Of a stretch of 26,877 nt of DNA, positions 1 through 9,180 are shown piece after piece (the first letter of the stretch is position 1; every line of letters starts with the position of its first letter). The translations under genes and the position numbers were made by a program. Location: positions 1-26,877 of the forward strand of contig JAYTOA010000122.1 of assembly GCA_043748015.1 (NCBI GenBank), read 5' to 3'. This DNA comes from JAIBBG01 sp043748015 (GTDB taxonomy: Bacteria; Bacteroidota; Bacteroidia; Flavobacteriales_D; Sanyastnellaceae). Under the pieces are notes generated by a model that saw only the letters and a program-made list of their open reading frames with translations, ran no database searches and had not been told where the DNA came from.

Positions 1-2588
1 ACGTTGCCATCGCGATAACCGGTAACTGCAGTCGGATTATTCACGTCGTCTACGTAGATAACGAAATCATTGCCAATATTGGAAGGATGAGTGATTGAAT
101 TACCACCAACGTTGTTTACTTCACCGGCCGTAAATGCCTGGTTGATTACGAATGGATCTTTTAGTACAGGTTGATTTGCATCATAACGATCGACACGAAC
201 ACCGACATTGAAAATGAGGTCATCAAACGCAAATTTATCCATCAGATATCCCGATGTATAAATTGGTTCAAAAGCACCAATTGGTCTTGCGAAATAGCTA
301 ATGTTACCTACCTGATATGTCTTAGAGAAAAAGTCTTCGATCGTCGGCTTTTTACCTGTCAATTTATTACCGTGGTGATCGTATCCATAATACGACACGT
401 AGTCATTTCCCGCGTTCATCAACTCATCAGCATTGAACATGTCGATAGTGAGGAAATCCGGATTCATATTATCAACGTTGAGGTAATCGCCACCACGCGG
501 ATCAATGCCCAATGCTTCTCTCAAACGATAGTCGAATTCGGACTGATTGGTGACACCTACGGCAGTGTTGTAATAAACGTAATAGTCATCACCACGCTTA
601 ACAATGGTAGAATCATAATCAAAGCCTTGGTTATTGATTTTTTCAATGTGAGAATTGGCAGTCAGACGCGCAAGATTCCACAGGCCGATTGGTGCTGCAG
701 AAAAACCGGCATCCTTACGTTGCTCATATTCGAATCCAATCTGAATGCTGTGATCGCCGATGTCTGCAGATCCATTACCTGTAACACGGAATTGATTGTT
801 TGTAAAAGTTGCGTAATTATTATTCTGCGATCCGATGTAATTATACAAATTGTAGGTTCTTGGCGCCACATCACCATTTCTAAGACCGTTACCCGCAGTT
901 ACGTTGTTCAATGTTCCCACAGGATTCTGAGCAATTGCATTGATGAGACCTCCATTGTCGAGGAAGATCTGATTTCGATCTGTGATCAAATTACCTGATG
1001 CATCGTAAATAATGGCGTTGGCCGTCTGATACCCTGGAAAGAATGAAGCACCGCTAAAGTACTGGTTGTCGATTGCTGCAAGATCAGGATTGAATTCTGA
1101 AGGACGGTAGAGAATATTGATGTCCTGAAAACCGGTTTGCTTGTAGTAGGAACCAGGAATCTGCTCGTAAGTGTTACCGCGAATGATATCAAAATATCCA
1201 ACGTGGCCATATTTGAATAAATCCTTGCCATGTGTTTCGTCTTCATTGCGCTGAATGTTTTGGCTATAATCCACCATAACACTATAGTAAACGTTGCGCA
1301 GGTTAGAAGAAGATGATTCTTCACCTTCCGCATTCTTAAAACGCTGACTGAATCTTGCATATGCTCTCCAGTCAAGATTGGTTGAACGCTGATTGTTTCC
1401 ATAATTCATGAGGGTGTTGGCCCAGTTGAAATCATGACCACGAACGAAAGCCGCAGTACCGCCGAATGTCAGCGTTACGTTTTCTGAAGTATTCACGTCA
1501 ATCTTGGCAACAATATTGGCCGCATGATTGCGAACATTCAAACGTGTGCGTACTTTTTCAAAATCGCTGGAGGTTAAAAAATCCGCATTGTACAAAACGC
1601 CGGAAACCTGACCGAATTGATCAATGTTTGGACGAATTGGATTGGTCAACAAACTCTCCTGAGAAGAATTCTTCATCTTCATCAATCCACCGTATTGTGG
1701 ATCACCATCAACTATGTCTGTGTAATTTCCAGAAATGAAAAATCCGAGAAGAGGTCTTTCCTTGTTTCCTTCTGCGTCCTTCTTGAAAAGCAATGGTCCG
1801 GAAAGCGATCCTTCAACTAGGTTGTATCCATAGCGATCGAGTCCAACGGCGCCTTCTCCACTCTTAAATCCTGAAGTGATCAATTCCACACCACCGGTAT
1901 ATTTCTTAGAAGCAGTACGAAGTGAAACGTTGATGACACCACCTGTTGCATCACCAATGTTCGCAGGGATACCACCGGTGATTACGTTGATCTCTTCAAT
2001 TGCAGACTTTGGAAGAGCAGAGGATCCGCGCACTTTGATACCATCAATGTAAATCCAAGTAGATCCTTCGCGTGCTCCACGAATAGAGATTCCATTGTCG
2101 GTGCCTGTTGCACCGGCAACAGTAGTGGCCAATCCGCCAACAGAACGGCTTGGCATATTGCGCAAGTCTTCACGGGTGATTGTTCCACCTGATGATCCAC
2201 CATCCTTATCGATAAGTGGTACTTTGTAATCAAAAACCTCAACCGTAGTCAACTCGAGACCTGCAAGCATTCCTGCATTCAACTCTTCGAGTTTGTTAGC
2301 ACGAACAACCACTCCTTTTATGGTTTGTGGCTGGTAGCCGACAAACTGAAAAGAAACGTCGTACGTTCCGGGTTCAAGTGGTTTTATGGAGTATTGACCA
2401 TCGATGTCGGTCGTTCCTCCATTGACAGTATTTCCGTTAAGAAAAACAATTACCGTCACAAACGGCAATGGTTCTTTACTGTCTTTGTCAAAGACTTTTC
2501 CTTTCAAGGAGCCCATATTCGTCTGTGCGAATGATGTAGCTGCTGTTAAAATAAAAAGTGCAAGTACGGCGTAAAACTTTTTCTGCAT
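1..2588 (-). CDS. TonB-dependent receptor with carboxypeptidase-like regulatory domain (partial, C-terminus off the window)
   Basis: Outer-membrane, TonB-gated beta-barrel transporter. The reading frame is open from the ATG at 2588 down to position 1, giving about 862 residues, and is cut by the window edge. The N-terminus (MQKKFYAVLALFILTAATSFAQ) is a signal peptide. Residues about 25-105 look like a carboxypeptidase-D-type regulatory Ig fold (GSLKGKVFDKDSKEPLPFV, then DGQYSIKPLEPGTYDVSFQF). About 130-235 is the TonB plug (GISIRGAREGSTWIYIDGIK, then EEINVITGGIPANIGDATGG). The remainder is aromatic-rich, alternating barrel sequence. This architecture is known for Bacteroidota OmpA-associated and Oar-like receptors as well as SusC. 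I see no SusD in the window, so the substrate is unknown. The gene is separated by 380 bp from the next gene upstream, so it probably has its own promoter. Confidence 0.93.
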   Translation of the reverse strand, partial: MQKKFYAVLALFILTAATSFAQTNMGSLKGKVFDKDSKEPLPFVTVIVFLNGNTVNGGTTDIDGQYSIKPLEPGTYDVSFQFVGYQPQTIKGVVVRANKLEELNAGMLAGLELTTVEVFDYKVPLIDKDGGSSGGTITREDLRNMPSRSVGGLATTVAGATGTDNGISIRGAREGSTWIYIDGIKVRGSSALPKSAIEEINVITGGIPANIGDATGGVINVSLRTASKKYTGGVELITSGFKSGEGAVGLDRYGYNLVEGSLSGPLLFKKDAEGNKERPLLGFFISGNYTDIVDGDPQYGGLMKMKNSSQESLLTNPIRPNIDQFGQVSGVLYNADFLTSSDFEKVRTRLNVRNHAANIVAKIDVNTSENVTLTFGGTAAFVRGHDFNWANTLMNYGNNQRSTNLDWRAYARFSQRFKNAEGEESSSSNLRNVYYSVMVDYSQNIQRNEDETHGKDLFKYGHVGYFDIIRGNTYEQIPGSYYKQTGFQDINILYRPSEFNPDLAAIDNQYFSGASFFPGYQTANAIIYDASGNLITDRNQIFLDNGGLINAIAQNPVGTLNNVTAGNGLRNGDVAPRTYNLYNYIGSQNNNYATFTNNQFRVTGNGSADIGDHSIQIGFEYEQRKDAGFSAAPIGLWNLARLTANSHIEKINNQGFDYDSTIVKRGDDYYVYYNTAVGVTNQSEFDYRLREALGIDPRGGDYLNVDNMNPDFLTIDMFNADELMNAGNDYVSYYGYDHHGNKLTGKKPTIEDFFSKTYQVGNISYFARPIGAFEPIYTSGYLMDKFAFDDLIFNVGVRVDRYDANQPVLKDPFVINQAFTAGEVNNVGGNSITHPSNIGNDFVIYVDDVNNPTAVTGYRDGN

Positions 2589-2783
2589 AGCAGACAGATT
2601 AAGGAGATTAAAATTATTCTGGTCTAAAAAACAGGAGTGATAAAGGAACAAATTCTAAAACCGATATCACCCACTAAAATTCATCTAAGGGTCGCAAAGA
2701 ACATCTGATTTTCCATTTTCTGCAAATCTTTTTTCTCGGTTTGCTTAAACAACTGAAAACCCGTGCCTTGCCTTCTACAATGT

Positions 2784-2791
2784 CAAATGTA
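2784..2791 (-). promoter_or_regulatory. Possible Bacteroidota -7 box (TACATTTG) for the TonB receptor
   Basis: The minus strand reads TACATTTG, matching the TAnnTTTG -7 consensus known for the Bacteroidota primary sigma factor. No good TTTG -33 box lies 19-21 bp upstream, and the start codon is nearly 200 bp away, so this is a weak call. Confidence 0.3.
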
Positions 2792-2916
2792 CGGTCGTAA
2801 ATGCTTTTGAATGGAAAAACCGGTCACAGAATATCGGCATAATTTACCGGTCAACAGGAAAAGTGAACATCCTTTTTGCTTGATTTCTGCTATTGAGATT
2901 GGCTTGATGAAATATC

Positions 2917-2940
2917 ATTTGAGATAAAGAATTCTCAAAT
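2917..2940 (-). terminator. Possible terminator hairpin after the minus-strand operon
   Basis: Perfect 8-bp inverted repeat, ATTTGAGA with TCTCAAAT around an 8-nt loop, starting 29 bp past the stop of the small lysine-rich gene. It is AT-rich and lacks a clean U-tract, so it could equally be an operator or a weak terminator. Confidence 0.35.
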
Positions 2941-2968
2941 TATTTGTAGCGCGAAGATTCGAATTTGC

Positions 2969-3268
2969 TTACTGTTTTTTCTTTTTCTTAAACCAGCGCT
3001 TGTACCACGGAACATCTTTTCCCCATGAATGCTTCTCCGCTTTTTTCAGGTTCTTCTTCATCCGTTTCCTGGTGGCTTTGTCTTGTGCTTCCACGTGGTG
3101 CTTTTTTCCTGCTTCATAGGCGACCAACTTTTCGGCTTTCGCGCTGGCCTGCTTTTCTGCACCCGACTCAGGCGTGACTTTATTCTTCTCCTTCTTGCGC
3201 TGAGCGTGCATCTCCGTTGAGCAAAATAAAATGACAACAATTATGATGATATGGCGGAAAGCATTCAT
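2969..3268 (-). CDS. Small lysine-rich secreted protein, function unknown
   Basis: 99 residues. Residues 1-22 (MNAFRHIIIIVVILFCSTEMHA) form a plausible Sec signal peptide. The mature part is extremely basic (QRKKEKNK, KHHVEAQDKATRKRMKKNLK) and ends WYKRWFKKKKKQ with aromatic residues among the lysines. No known fold is recognisable. It starts 14 bp after the YD-like gene and is probably the last gene of that transcription unit. Antisense ORFs here are less plausible because only this frame starts with a signal peptide. The basic tail could bind nucleic acid, polyanionic glycans or acidic lipid, but this is a guess. Confidence 0.72.
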   Translation of the reverse strand: MNAFRHIIIIVVILFCSTEMHAQRKKEKNKVTPESGAEKQASAKAEKLVAYEAGKKHHVEAQDKATRKRMKKNLKKAEKHSWGKDVPWYKRWFKKKKKQ

Positions 3269-3282
3269 GACTGTGGAACGGA

Positions 3283-4224
3283 CTATTTGAAATATTCGTA
3301 CGTGAATTTGGTGATTTCAATGTCATGACTTCGCAAGTAGTGATCCAGAAAAGCTTCTATAAGCATCGTTGATGTATAAAGCACTTCCACTTCGCGCACC
3401 ATTTCGCTACCTTCAAAAAATTCGAGTTTCAACAGATTGCCCAATTTATCATATCTGAAAACTTCGCGCTTCACTGTTGTTGATTGATTGTCTTTGGTTT
3501 CAATCTGATCTATCCAACCTTTGTCGTTGTAAGTGTAAAGGCGACTTACAGAGCGCCCGCTCATTTTCAATTCTTCCACTTCACTTTGAATATAGCCTTC
3601 AGCATTGCGTGTAATTACCCAATCTGAATAGTGAAGTCCGTAGTTGTTGAAATTACTTTTGCGGATGATGCCATTCTGATTGTCAGTCCAAACGAATGAC
3701 TCAGAATTGATGTTTGTGACTTGACCGGGAATCAGCTTGCCTTTCTCTTGTGCAATATTTTCTGCTTTGCCGTAATCAAGACGCATCAATCTTCCACGTT
3801 CATCATAGTTATATTGGGTGGTATAATAGCCCCGTGAGCCGTTTTCACGTTTCAACTCGACTTCGCCCAGATCGTTTCTTTTGTACTGAATAGTGAGGCT
3901 ATCCACGAGATGTAGTACACTCGTCACCTGATCGATTTCATTCAGCAATCCTACTTCATTGAATTTGTAAATCACAATATCAGGACGCTGCTCAATGGGC
4001 CTGTTTGGACGTTTGATGCTCTTTATTCCGGTAACAGATTTGATCTTGTTCAACCACAAAAATTGCTGGCTGAAAAACATGTCATCCTTGAAGGCATTGC
4101 CACTGCGGTTGTCGATGATCTGAGAAAACATCAATGATGACGCAGTCAAAAGAAGAAACAGGCACAATACAGATTGCTTTATTATTTGCTTCTCAAAATT
4201 CCAGTTGATCGCTTTGTACACCAT
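3283..4224 (-). CDS. Secreted YD-repeat-like protein, function unknown
   Basis: 313 residues. A basic N-terminus and the hydrophobic stretch SVLCLFLLLTASSLMFSQ (about 18-35) suggest export to the periplasm or surface. The mature part carries about six degenerate Y-D/N-x-x-G motifs resembling single RHS/YD beta-strand repeats: YKFNEVGLLNEID (86-98), YKRNDLGEVEL (114-124), YNYDERGRLMRLDYG (138-152), ITRNAEGYIQSE (204-215), YTYNDKGWIDQIE (230-242) and FRYDKLGNLLKLEF (256-269). There is no RHS core, toxin tip or autoprotease motif, so it is not a polymorphic toxin. Short standalone YD-type proteins of this kind are common in Bacteroidota and lack an assigned role. It lies 16 bp downstream of the YyaL-like gene. 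Confidence 0.8.
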   Translation of the reverse strand: MVYKAINWNFEKQIIKQSVLCLFLLLTASSLMFSQIIDNRSGNAFKDDMFFSQQFLWLNKIKSVTGIKSIKRPNRPIEQRPDIVIYKFNEVGLLNEIDQVTSVLHLVDSLTIQYKRNDLGEVELKRENGSRGYYTTQYNYDERGRLMRLDYGKAENIAQEKGKLIPGQVTNINSESFVWTDNQNGIIRKSNFNNYGLHYSDWVITRNAEGYIQSEVEELKMSGRSVSRLYTYNDKGWIDQIETKDNQSTTVKREVFRYDKLGNLLKLEFFEGSEMVREVEVLYTSTMLIEAFLDHYLRSHDIEITKFTYEYFK

Positions 4225-4240
4225 TCTTATGTTTCGCTTT

Positions 4241-6238
4241 TCAATTCAAAAGTGCCAATGCGTCGTCTTCATTTTCCACGGGAGCATGACAAGTTTTTCC
4301 GGTGCAAACATAAATGGCAGACTTGGCGCTAAATCGGTGCCGAAAGAGCGGCAATTCACTTTCCGTTGTTGATGCCGCAAAAAGACTTGAAGGAATGAAA
4401 TTTTGTTGAATCGATTTCATCTTTTTGTGACTATCCGGACCGGCAATCACGATCTCATGAAAGGGTCGCCCGAGTTCATTGTAAAGCATCAACCAATTGC
4501 TGAATGCCGATGCATAGCTTATTTGGGGCATTATCGTTTGCAACATTCGATCGCACATGGTGGCAAATCTTTCATTCTCGAAGTGCTTTGATAATCGAAA
4601 CAAAACTTGCGCGGTAATACTATTTGAAGAGGGTATTACATTGTCCTGAACTTCCATCTTACGCATGATTAACGCTTCATCATCCGCTGCTGTGTAATAA
4701 AAAAGTCCGTTGTCATCATTGAGAAAAAGTTGTTCCACCTTTTCCATCATTTGCTTTGCAAAATTCAAATGCAGCTCATCAAATCCTGCTTCGTATAGAT
4801 TGATACTCGCCTTTGCAATGCAACTGTAATCATCAAGAAAACCATTGATCGATGCAACTCCTTTGGTGTAGGTGTGATAAATTTTTCCGATGTCAGAAGC
4901 AAAATATTTTCTGATGCGCGCCATCAATTCTTCTGCAGATCTTAGATACCTTTCATCAACAGTTGCGCGAAATGCTTCTACATAGGCGTCCACCATCATC
5001 GCATTCCATCCGGCAATACATTTATCATCCAGCCCCGGTCTTACGCGACTTTCACGCACGTTCATCAAAAGTTCACGCACCTTCAATTTGTGACTCTGTA
5101 ATCCTATATGATCAATGGAATTTGATTGCATGTATTCCATATCGGTCAATGGTCGCCATAAAATATTCTGATCATGTTCCCACAGAGCGCGATTGCCAAC
5201 ACTGTAATATTTTTTTGCAAAATCGAAATACTCTCCAAGAATATTCTTCAGTTCTTGTTCAGTCCATACATAGAATTTCCCTTCCACTCCTTCGCTATCA
5301 GCGTCGAGAGCAGCGTAAAAAAGTCCTTCCGGCGATTTCAGTTCTCTCTCAACCCATTCTATAGAATGCGTCATGGTTTCAAGGAAAAGTTGATCGCCAC
5401 TTTGACGGAATGCCTTCGCATAAAGACCAATCAATTGAGCATTGTCGTAAAGCATTTTTTCAAAATGCGGCACCATCCAGATATCATCGACACTGTATCG
5501 GCTGAAACCTCCGCCTATCTGATCGTAGATCCCACCCAAGGCCATTTTCGTGAGTGTGTGATTTACGAAAGAAATCACACTCTCATTTTTAGCGAGCACG
5601 CCATGATGCAACAAAAACTCGTAATTGTTTGGCATTGGAAATTTTGGTGCACGCTTCATTCCACCTTTCTCAAGATCCCATGCAGAAGAAAATTTCATTA
5701 CGTGATCGTCAACAAATTGCGGATCAAACGGCATTTTCATTGCGCTGTCATCGATCGTGTTCAATGTTCCTAAACCATGATGCAGCTTCGCAGCATACTC
5801 CTCCATTCTCGCGGGTTCTGTCACTTTCATATGTACGAGATTCTCAAGAATATTGAGCCACTGCGACTTTGGAAAATAAGTGCCGCCATACACCGGACGA
5901 CCATCCGGTAAAGTGAAAACATTGAGTGGCCATCCGCCCTGACTTCCCATTAAATGCACGGCATCCATGTAGATGCTGTCTACATCAGGGCGCTCTTCAC
6001 GATCAACTTTGATGCACACAAAATGATCGTTCATATATGATGCACATTCCTCGTCTTCAAAAACCTCGTGCTCCATCACATGACACCAATGACAAGCGCT
6101 GTAGCCTATGGAAACAAGCACCAGCTTGTTTTCTTCCAATGCTTTTTTCCATGCCTTTTCATTCCAGGCATGCCACATCACAGGGTTGTTTTGGTGTTGT
6201 AATAAATAAGGACTGGTTTCTTTTGAAAGCTGATTCAT
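4241..6238 (-). CDS. Thioredoxin-domain protein of the YyaL/DUF255 (SSP411-like) family
   Basis: 665 residues, the usual family length. The N-terminal thioredoxin-like domain starts with the family hallmark NQLSKETSPYLLQHQNNPV (2-20), followed by the CHWC motif at residues 49-52 in SIGYSACHWCHVMEHEVF. Next come GGWPLNVFTLPDGRPVYGGT and then a long (alpha/alpha)6-barrel-like region related to N-acylglucosamine 2-epimerases and cellulases (for example APKFPMPNNYEFL, MVPHFEKMLYDNAQL, DADSEGVEGKFYVWTEQEL, DDKCIAGWNAMMVDAY). No signal peptide is visible, so it is probably cytoplasmic. The biochemical reaction is not established for bacterial members. It sits 74 bp downstream of a TlpA-like gene on the same strand, so a shared redox theme is possible. 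Confidence 0.93.
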   Translation of the reverse strand: MNQLSKETSPYLLQHQNNPVMWHAWNEKAWKKALEENKLVLVSIGYSACHWCHVMEHEVFEDEECASYMNDHFVCIKVDREERPDVDSIYMDAVHLMGSQGGWPLNVFTLPDGRPVYGGTYFPKSQWLNILENLVHMKVTEPARMEEYAAKLHHGLGTLNTIDDSAMKMPFDPQFVDDHVMKFSSAWDLEKGGMKRAPKFPMPNNYEFLLHHGVLAKNESVISFVNHTLTKMALGGIYDQIGGGFSRYSVDDIWMVPHFEKMLYDNAQLIGLYAKAFRQSGDQLFLETMTHSIEWVERELKSPEGLFYAALDADSEGVEGKFYVWTEQELKNILGEYFDFAKKYYSVGNRALWEHDQNILWRPLTDMEYMQSNSIDHIGLQSHKLKVRELLMNVRESRVRPGLDDKCIAGWNAMMVDAYVEAFRATVDERYLRSAEELMARIRKYFASDIGKIYHTYTKGVASINGFLDDYSCIAKASINLYEAGFDELHLNFAKQMMEKVEQLFLNDDNGLFYYTAADDEALIMRKMEVQDNVIPSSNSITAQVLFRLSKHFENERFATMCDRMLQTIMPQISYASAFSNWLMLYNELGRPFHEIVIAGPDSHKKMKSIQQNFIPSSLFAASTTESELPLFRHRFSAKSAIYVCTGKTCHAPVENEDDALALLN

Positions 6239-6312
6239 GAATGTTTTTTGCTATGAATTGTTGAGTGAAAGATTCAAGGTTATGATTTAATCCAAGGAGA
6301 AAAAAGAGCAAA

Positions 6313-7689
6313 CTATTTGATTTCTGTCAGCATCTCGTCGAGGATACTTTCGAGTTTGCTGCGCATGATCATCCTTCTTAATATTTTTCCGTTTTGATCT
6401 ACAGCAATTAAAGTGGGTGTGCTTGGTACCGGAAACCGCTTGCTGAAATCCTTGCGTGCGGTGAAAGCGAGAAAAACGCTTGGCCATGCAGAAGTCCGAA
6501 TTTTCATCTCTGATTGCCAGGCTTCTTGTTGCTTGTCTGTTCCGATGGCATACACTTCAACTCCCAACGGATGATACTTTTCGTAAATTCCTTCCAGCAC
6601 CGGTTCAAATTCCTTGCAATGCGAGCAACTCGATTTCCAGAAGAGCAATAGCGTAATCTTATTCTTCGCAACTATATCAGACATTGCAATCAGCCTTCCA
6701 TTGATGTCAGGAAGAGTGAGCATTTCCACTTTGTTACCCGGCTTGCAATTTTCTAAAGCATGAAGTAAATTTTTAGTAGCATCGTTCAGCAAATCGCCCT
6801 CCGCACAATCAGAAGAATACCAGGTAATCAAATAGGAAAGCCCGTTTTCGTCCTTGTAGGCGATCATTTTATCCAATAAAAATTTGAAAAGAAAAGTCGT
6901 GGCGTTATCATCTGCCAACGCTTTTACCATCACCTGATCGATGTATTGCTCGGTAATTTTCTGCTCGAAAAAATAGTTGAAATGAAGATTCAGTTTTCTG
7001 ACAAATCCAATGTGATGAAACACATCATGATTTGTCAGATTCAAATAATCGAGTCCATGCTTTGCATTGTACGCCCGGAGGCTATCCACAGAAGGCGCCG
7101 GAAATTTCCAGAAAGGAGCAATAGGCGCACCCAAGACTTTAGCCAACACGTCGCCGGTATAAGTTCCCGGAAATTCTGCTCTTGTTTTTTCGCAAAGCGA
7201 GTAAAATTCCCTTTCCTTTTTCAGATAATCCAAACTGTTTCGCTCAAGAGAATCCGGATTGAGAGAAAGACTGTTGTACGCAATCATCAGCGAACTGTAG
7301 GCGTCATGTTCCTTCGATGTATCAATTCTAATCGGTTGCTTTTTCAGGTCATTGTAATTCACTTCAATATTCAGGGCTGGTGAATTTCCCTTCGAAATAT
7401 CAACGATGAAATCACCCCAGTGCTCAGGGTTGGAAGCCATTCTGATGCGATACTGACCGGTGTGTTCAAACTTAATGTTCAAGGAAATCTTATCCCCTTG
7501 TTCAAAAGATTTACTGGTTAGATTTTTCCATCCTTCCTCATAGAAATACTCGAAAATGCAATTGATGTTGGGCGACGGCAGTGAGTGAACCTTCACCACC
7601 ACATTGTCTTGCGCAGAATAATTTTCGATCGACGCTAGGCCGAAAAACAAAATCAAAATTTGAAGACGTAGTTTAAAAAATATCACCAT
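6313..7689 (-). CDS. TlpA-like thioredoxin-fold protein, exported
   Basis: 458 residues. The hydrophobic N-terminus MVIFFKLRLQILILFFGLASI suggests a signal peptide or anchor. Residues about 30-320 are a Bacteroidota-specific N-terminal region: a beta-rich part, then a helical part. The C-terminal 130 residues are a TlpA/AhpC-type thioredoxin domain: ITLLLFWKSSCSHCKEFEPV with CSHC at 355-358, VEVYAIGTDKQQEAW, and the cis-proline segment VPSTPTLIAVDQNGKIL. It is predicted to be a periplasmic thiol:disulfide oxidoreductase. The CSHC dipeptide (SH) differs from the EP/PP seen in many TlpA proteins. It is transcribed divergently from glyA and is probably the first gene of the run continuing to 2969. 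Confidence 0.88.
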   Translation of the reverse strand: MVIFFKLRLQILILFFGLASIENYSAQDNVVVKVHSLPSPNINCIFEYFYEEGWKNLTSKSFEQGDKISLNIKFEHTGQYRIRMASNPEHWGDFIVDISKGNSPALNIEVNYNDLKKQPIRIDTSKEHDAYSSLMIAYNSLSLNPDSLERNSLDYLKKEREFYSLCEKTRAEFPGTYTGDVLAKVLGAPIAPFWKFPAPSVDSLRAYNAKHGLDYLNLTNHDVFHHIGFVRKLNLHFNYFFEQKITEQYIDQVMVKALADDNATTFLFKFLLDKMIAYKDENGLSYLITWYSSDCAEGDLLNDATKNLLHALENCKPGNKVEMLTLPDINGRLIAMSDIVAKNKITLLLFWKSSCSHCKEFEPVLEGIYEKYHPLGVEVYAIGTDKQQEAWQSEMKIRTSAWPSVFLAFTARKDFSKRFPVPSTPTLIAVDQNGKILRRMIMRSKLESILDEMLTEIK

Positions 7690-7821
7690 GCGAAGTTAAT
7701 TCTAAAGAACAATTCAAATCGAATTGAAAGGGTCGCAGCGGTTTTCAACTATCATTCCACTTTATACAGAATCATCAAAGCCCAAAGTACTCTTAATTTC
7801 GTCGTCCAAATATTCGACACT
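7690..7821. promoter_or_regulatory. Divergent promoter region between the TlpA-like gene and glyA
   Basis: 132-bp spacer that must carry both promoters. It contains a short inverted repeat, CAATTC (7710-7715) with GAATTG (7721-7726), and a small GTCG/CGAC pair just before the glyA start. I cannot point to a convincing TAnnTTTG box on either strand. Confidence 0.4.
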
Positions 7822-9117
7822 ATGAGTACGCGTGATACCGCCATTTTCAACCTGATAAAGAAGGAGCACGAACGCCAGTTACACGGCATCGAACTGATTG
7901 CTTCCGAGAATTTTGTCAGCGATCAGGTAATGCTGGCGATGGGCAGCGTGCTCACCAATAAATATGCGGAAGGCCTTCCGAAGAAAAGATATTACGGCGG
8001 ATGCGAGGTTGTAGATGAAGTGGAACAACTCGCCATTGATCGTCTGAAAGAGCTATTTGGCGCGGTTTGGGCCAACGTACAACCACACTCAGGAGCCAAT
8101 GCCAACAGCGCAGTGATGCTTGCGTGTCTGAAGCCGGGAGATACCATTTTAGGACTCGATCTTTCGCAAGGAGGGCACCTCACGCATGGATCGCCTGTGA
8201 ACTATTCGGGAAAACTATATCGCCCTACATTCTATGGAGTGGATCGCGAAACCGGACGTGTAGACATGAATACTGTTGAAGCGATTGCGAAAAAAGAAAA
8301 ACCAAAAATGCTGATTTGCGGTGCTTCTGCTTATAGCCGCGACTGGGATTACGAGCGCTTCCGGCAGATTGCTGATTCAGTTGGAGCCATCTTGATGGCT
8401 GATGTTTCGCATCCTGCCGGACTCATCGCAAAAGGTTTGCTCAACGATCCAATTAAGCATTGTCATATAGTAACGACCACGACTCATAAGACACTTCGCG
8501 GACCTCGTGGAGGAGTAATTATGATGGGAAACGACTTCGAAAATCCATTCGGAATTACAACACAGAAAGGAGAATTGCGATTGATGTCATCGCTACTCGA
8601 TAGTGGTGTATTCCCTGGCATGCAAGGAGGACCGCTTGAGCATGTCATTGCTGCCAAAGCTGTAGCTTTCCGCGAAGCACTTGATCCATCATTTAAAACC
8701 TATGGCGAACAAGTGATCAAAAATGCGAGAGCATTATCGAATGCACTGGTTGAAATGGGTTATAAGATTGTAAGTGGCGGAACTGATAATCACTGTTTTC
8801 TTATTGATTTGAGAAATAAGAACATCTCAGGGAAAGAAGCAGATGCGGCATTGATAAAAGCGGATATCACCGTTAACAAAAACATGGTGCCATACGATGA
8901 CAAATCGCCGATGGTGACAAGTGGAATTCGAATTGGAACGCCAGCGGTTACTACTCGCGGACTAAAGGAAAGTGATATGCAAACCATTGCATCACTCATA
9001 GACGAAACACTTGTCGGAAAGGACAATGAAAACGTTCTTTCGGGAGTTAGAAAAAAAGTAAATGAAATGATGCACGAACTGCCGCTTTTCAGTGAAAGTA
9101 TTGCCAAACTTGTTTGA
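7822..9117 (+). CDS. glyA: Serine hydroxymethyltransferase
   Basis: 431 residues, full length for the family. This cytosolic PLP enzyme interconverts serine plus tetrahydrofolate with glycine plus 5,10-methylene-THF, the main source of one-carbon units. Visible family signatures are HGIELIASENFVS (21-33), YAEGLPKKRYYGGCE (48-62), QPHSGANANSAVM (87-99), ADVSHPAGLIAKG (193-205), and the PLP-lysine motif TTTTHKTLRGPRGG with the Schiff-base lysine at about 223. SGIRIGTPAVTTRG near the C-terminus is also diagnostic. The ATG at 7822 gives the standard N-terminus. The next gene lies 106 bp downstream, so cotranscription is uncertain. Confidence 0.98.
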   Translation: MSTRDTAIFNLIKKEHERQLHGIELIASENFVSDQVMLAMGSVLTNKYAEGLPKKRYYGGCEVVDEVEQLAIDRLKELFGAVWANVQPHSGANANSAVMLACLKPGDTILGLDLSQGGHLTHGSPVNYSGKLYRPTFYGVDRETGRVDMNTVEAIAKKEKPKMLICGASAYSRDWDYERFRQIADSVGAILMADVSHPAGLIAKGLLNDPIKHCHIVTTTTHKTLRGPRGGVIMMGNDFENPFGITTQKGELRLMSSLLDSGVFPGMQGGPLEHVIAAKAVAFREALDPSFKTYGEQVIKNARALSNALVEMGYKIVSGGTDNHCFLIDLRNKNISGKEADAALIKADITVNKNMVPYDDKSPMVTSGIRIGTPAVTTRGLKESDMQTIASLIDETLVGKDNENVLSGVRKKVNEMMHELPLFSESIAKLV

Positions 9118-9180
9118 ATAAGAAATGAAAAGTCTTTCCGCAATAATGTGTCGCGCTCGTTTCAAATTGCGTAGGACATA

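Larger units (their letters stand above)
2589..2968. other. 380-bp intergenic region upstream of the TonB receptor
   Basis: No ORF of note. It holds a hairpin just downstream of the lysine-rich gene (2917-2940), two direct copies of ACCGGTCA (2819-2826 and 2846-2853, 27 bp apart) and a minus-strand TACATTTG box (2784-2791). The receptor promoter must lie here, because the receptor is the first gene on its strand after this gap. The region is AT-rich like the other spacers. Confidence 0.6.

Noticed and set aside
171..998. 275-codon plus-strand ORF antisense to the TonB receptor
   Set aside because: It is a shadow of the receptor frame. The translation is isoleucine- and valine-rich with no domain or signal, and the minus-strand receptor frame is unbroken with clear motifs.
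5174..5773. 199-codon plus-strand ORF antisense to the YyaL-like gene
   Set aside because: The sense strand carries strong family motifs throughout. The antisense product matches nothing recognisable.
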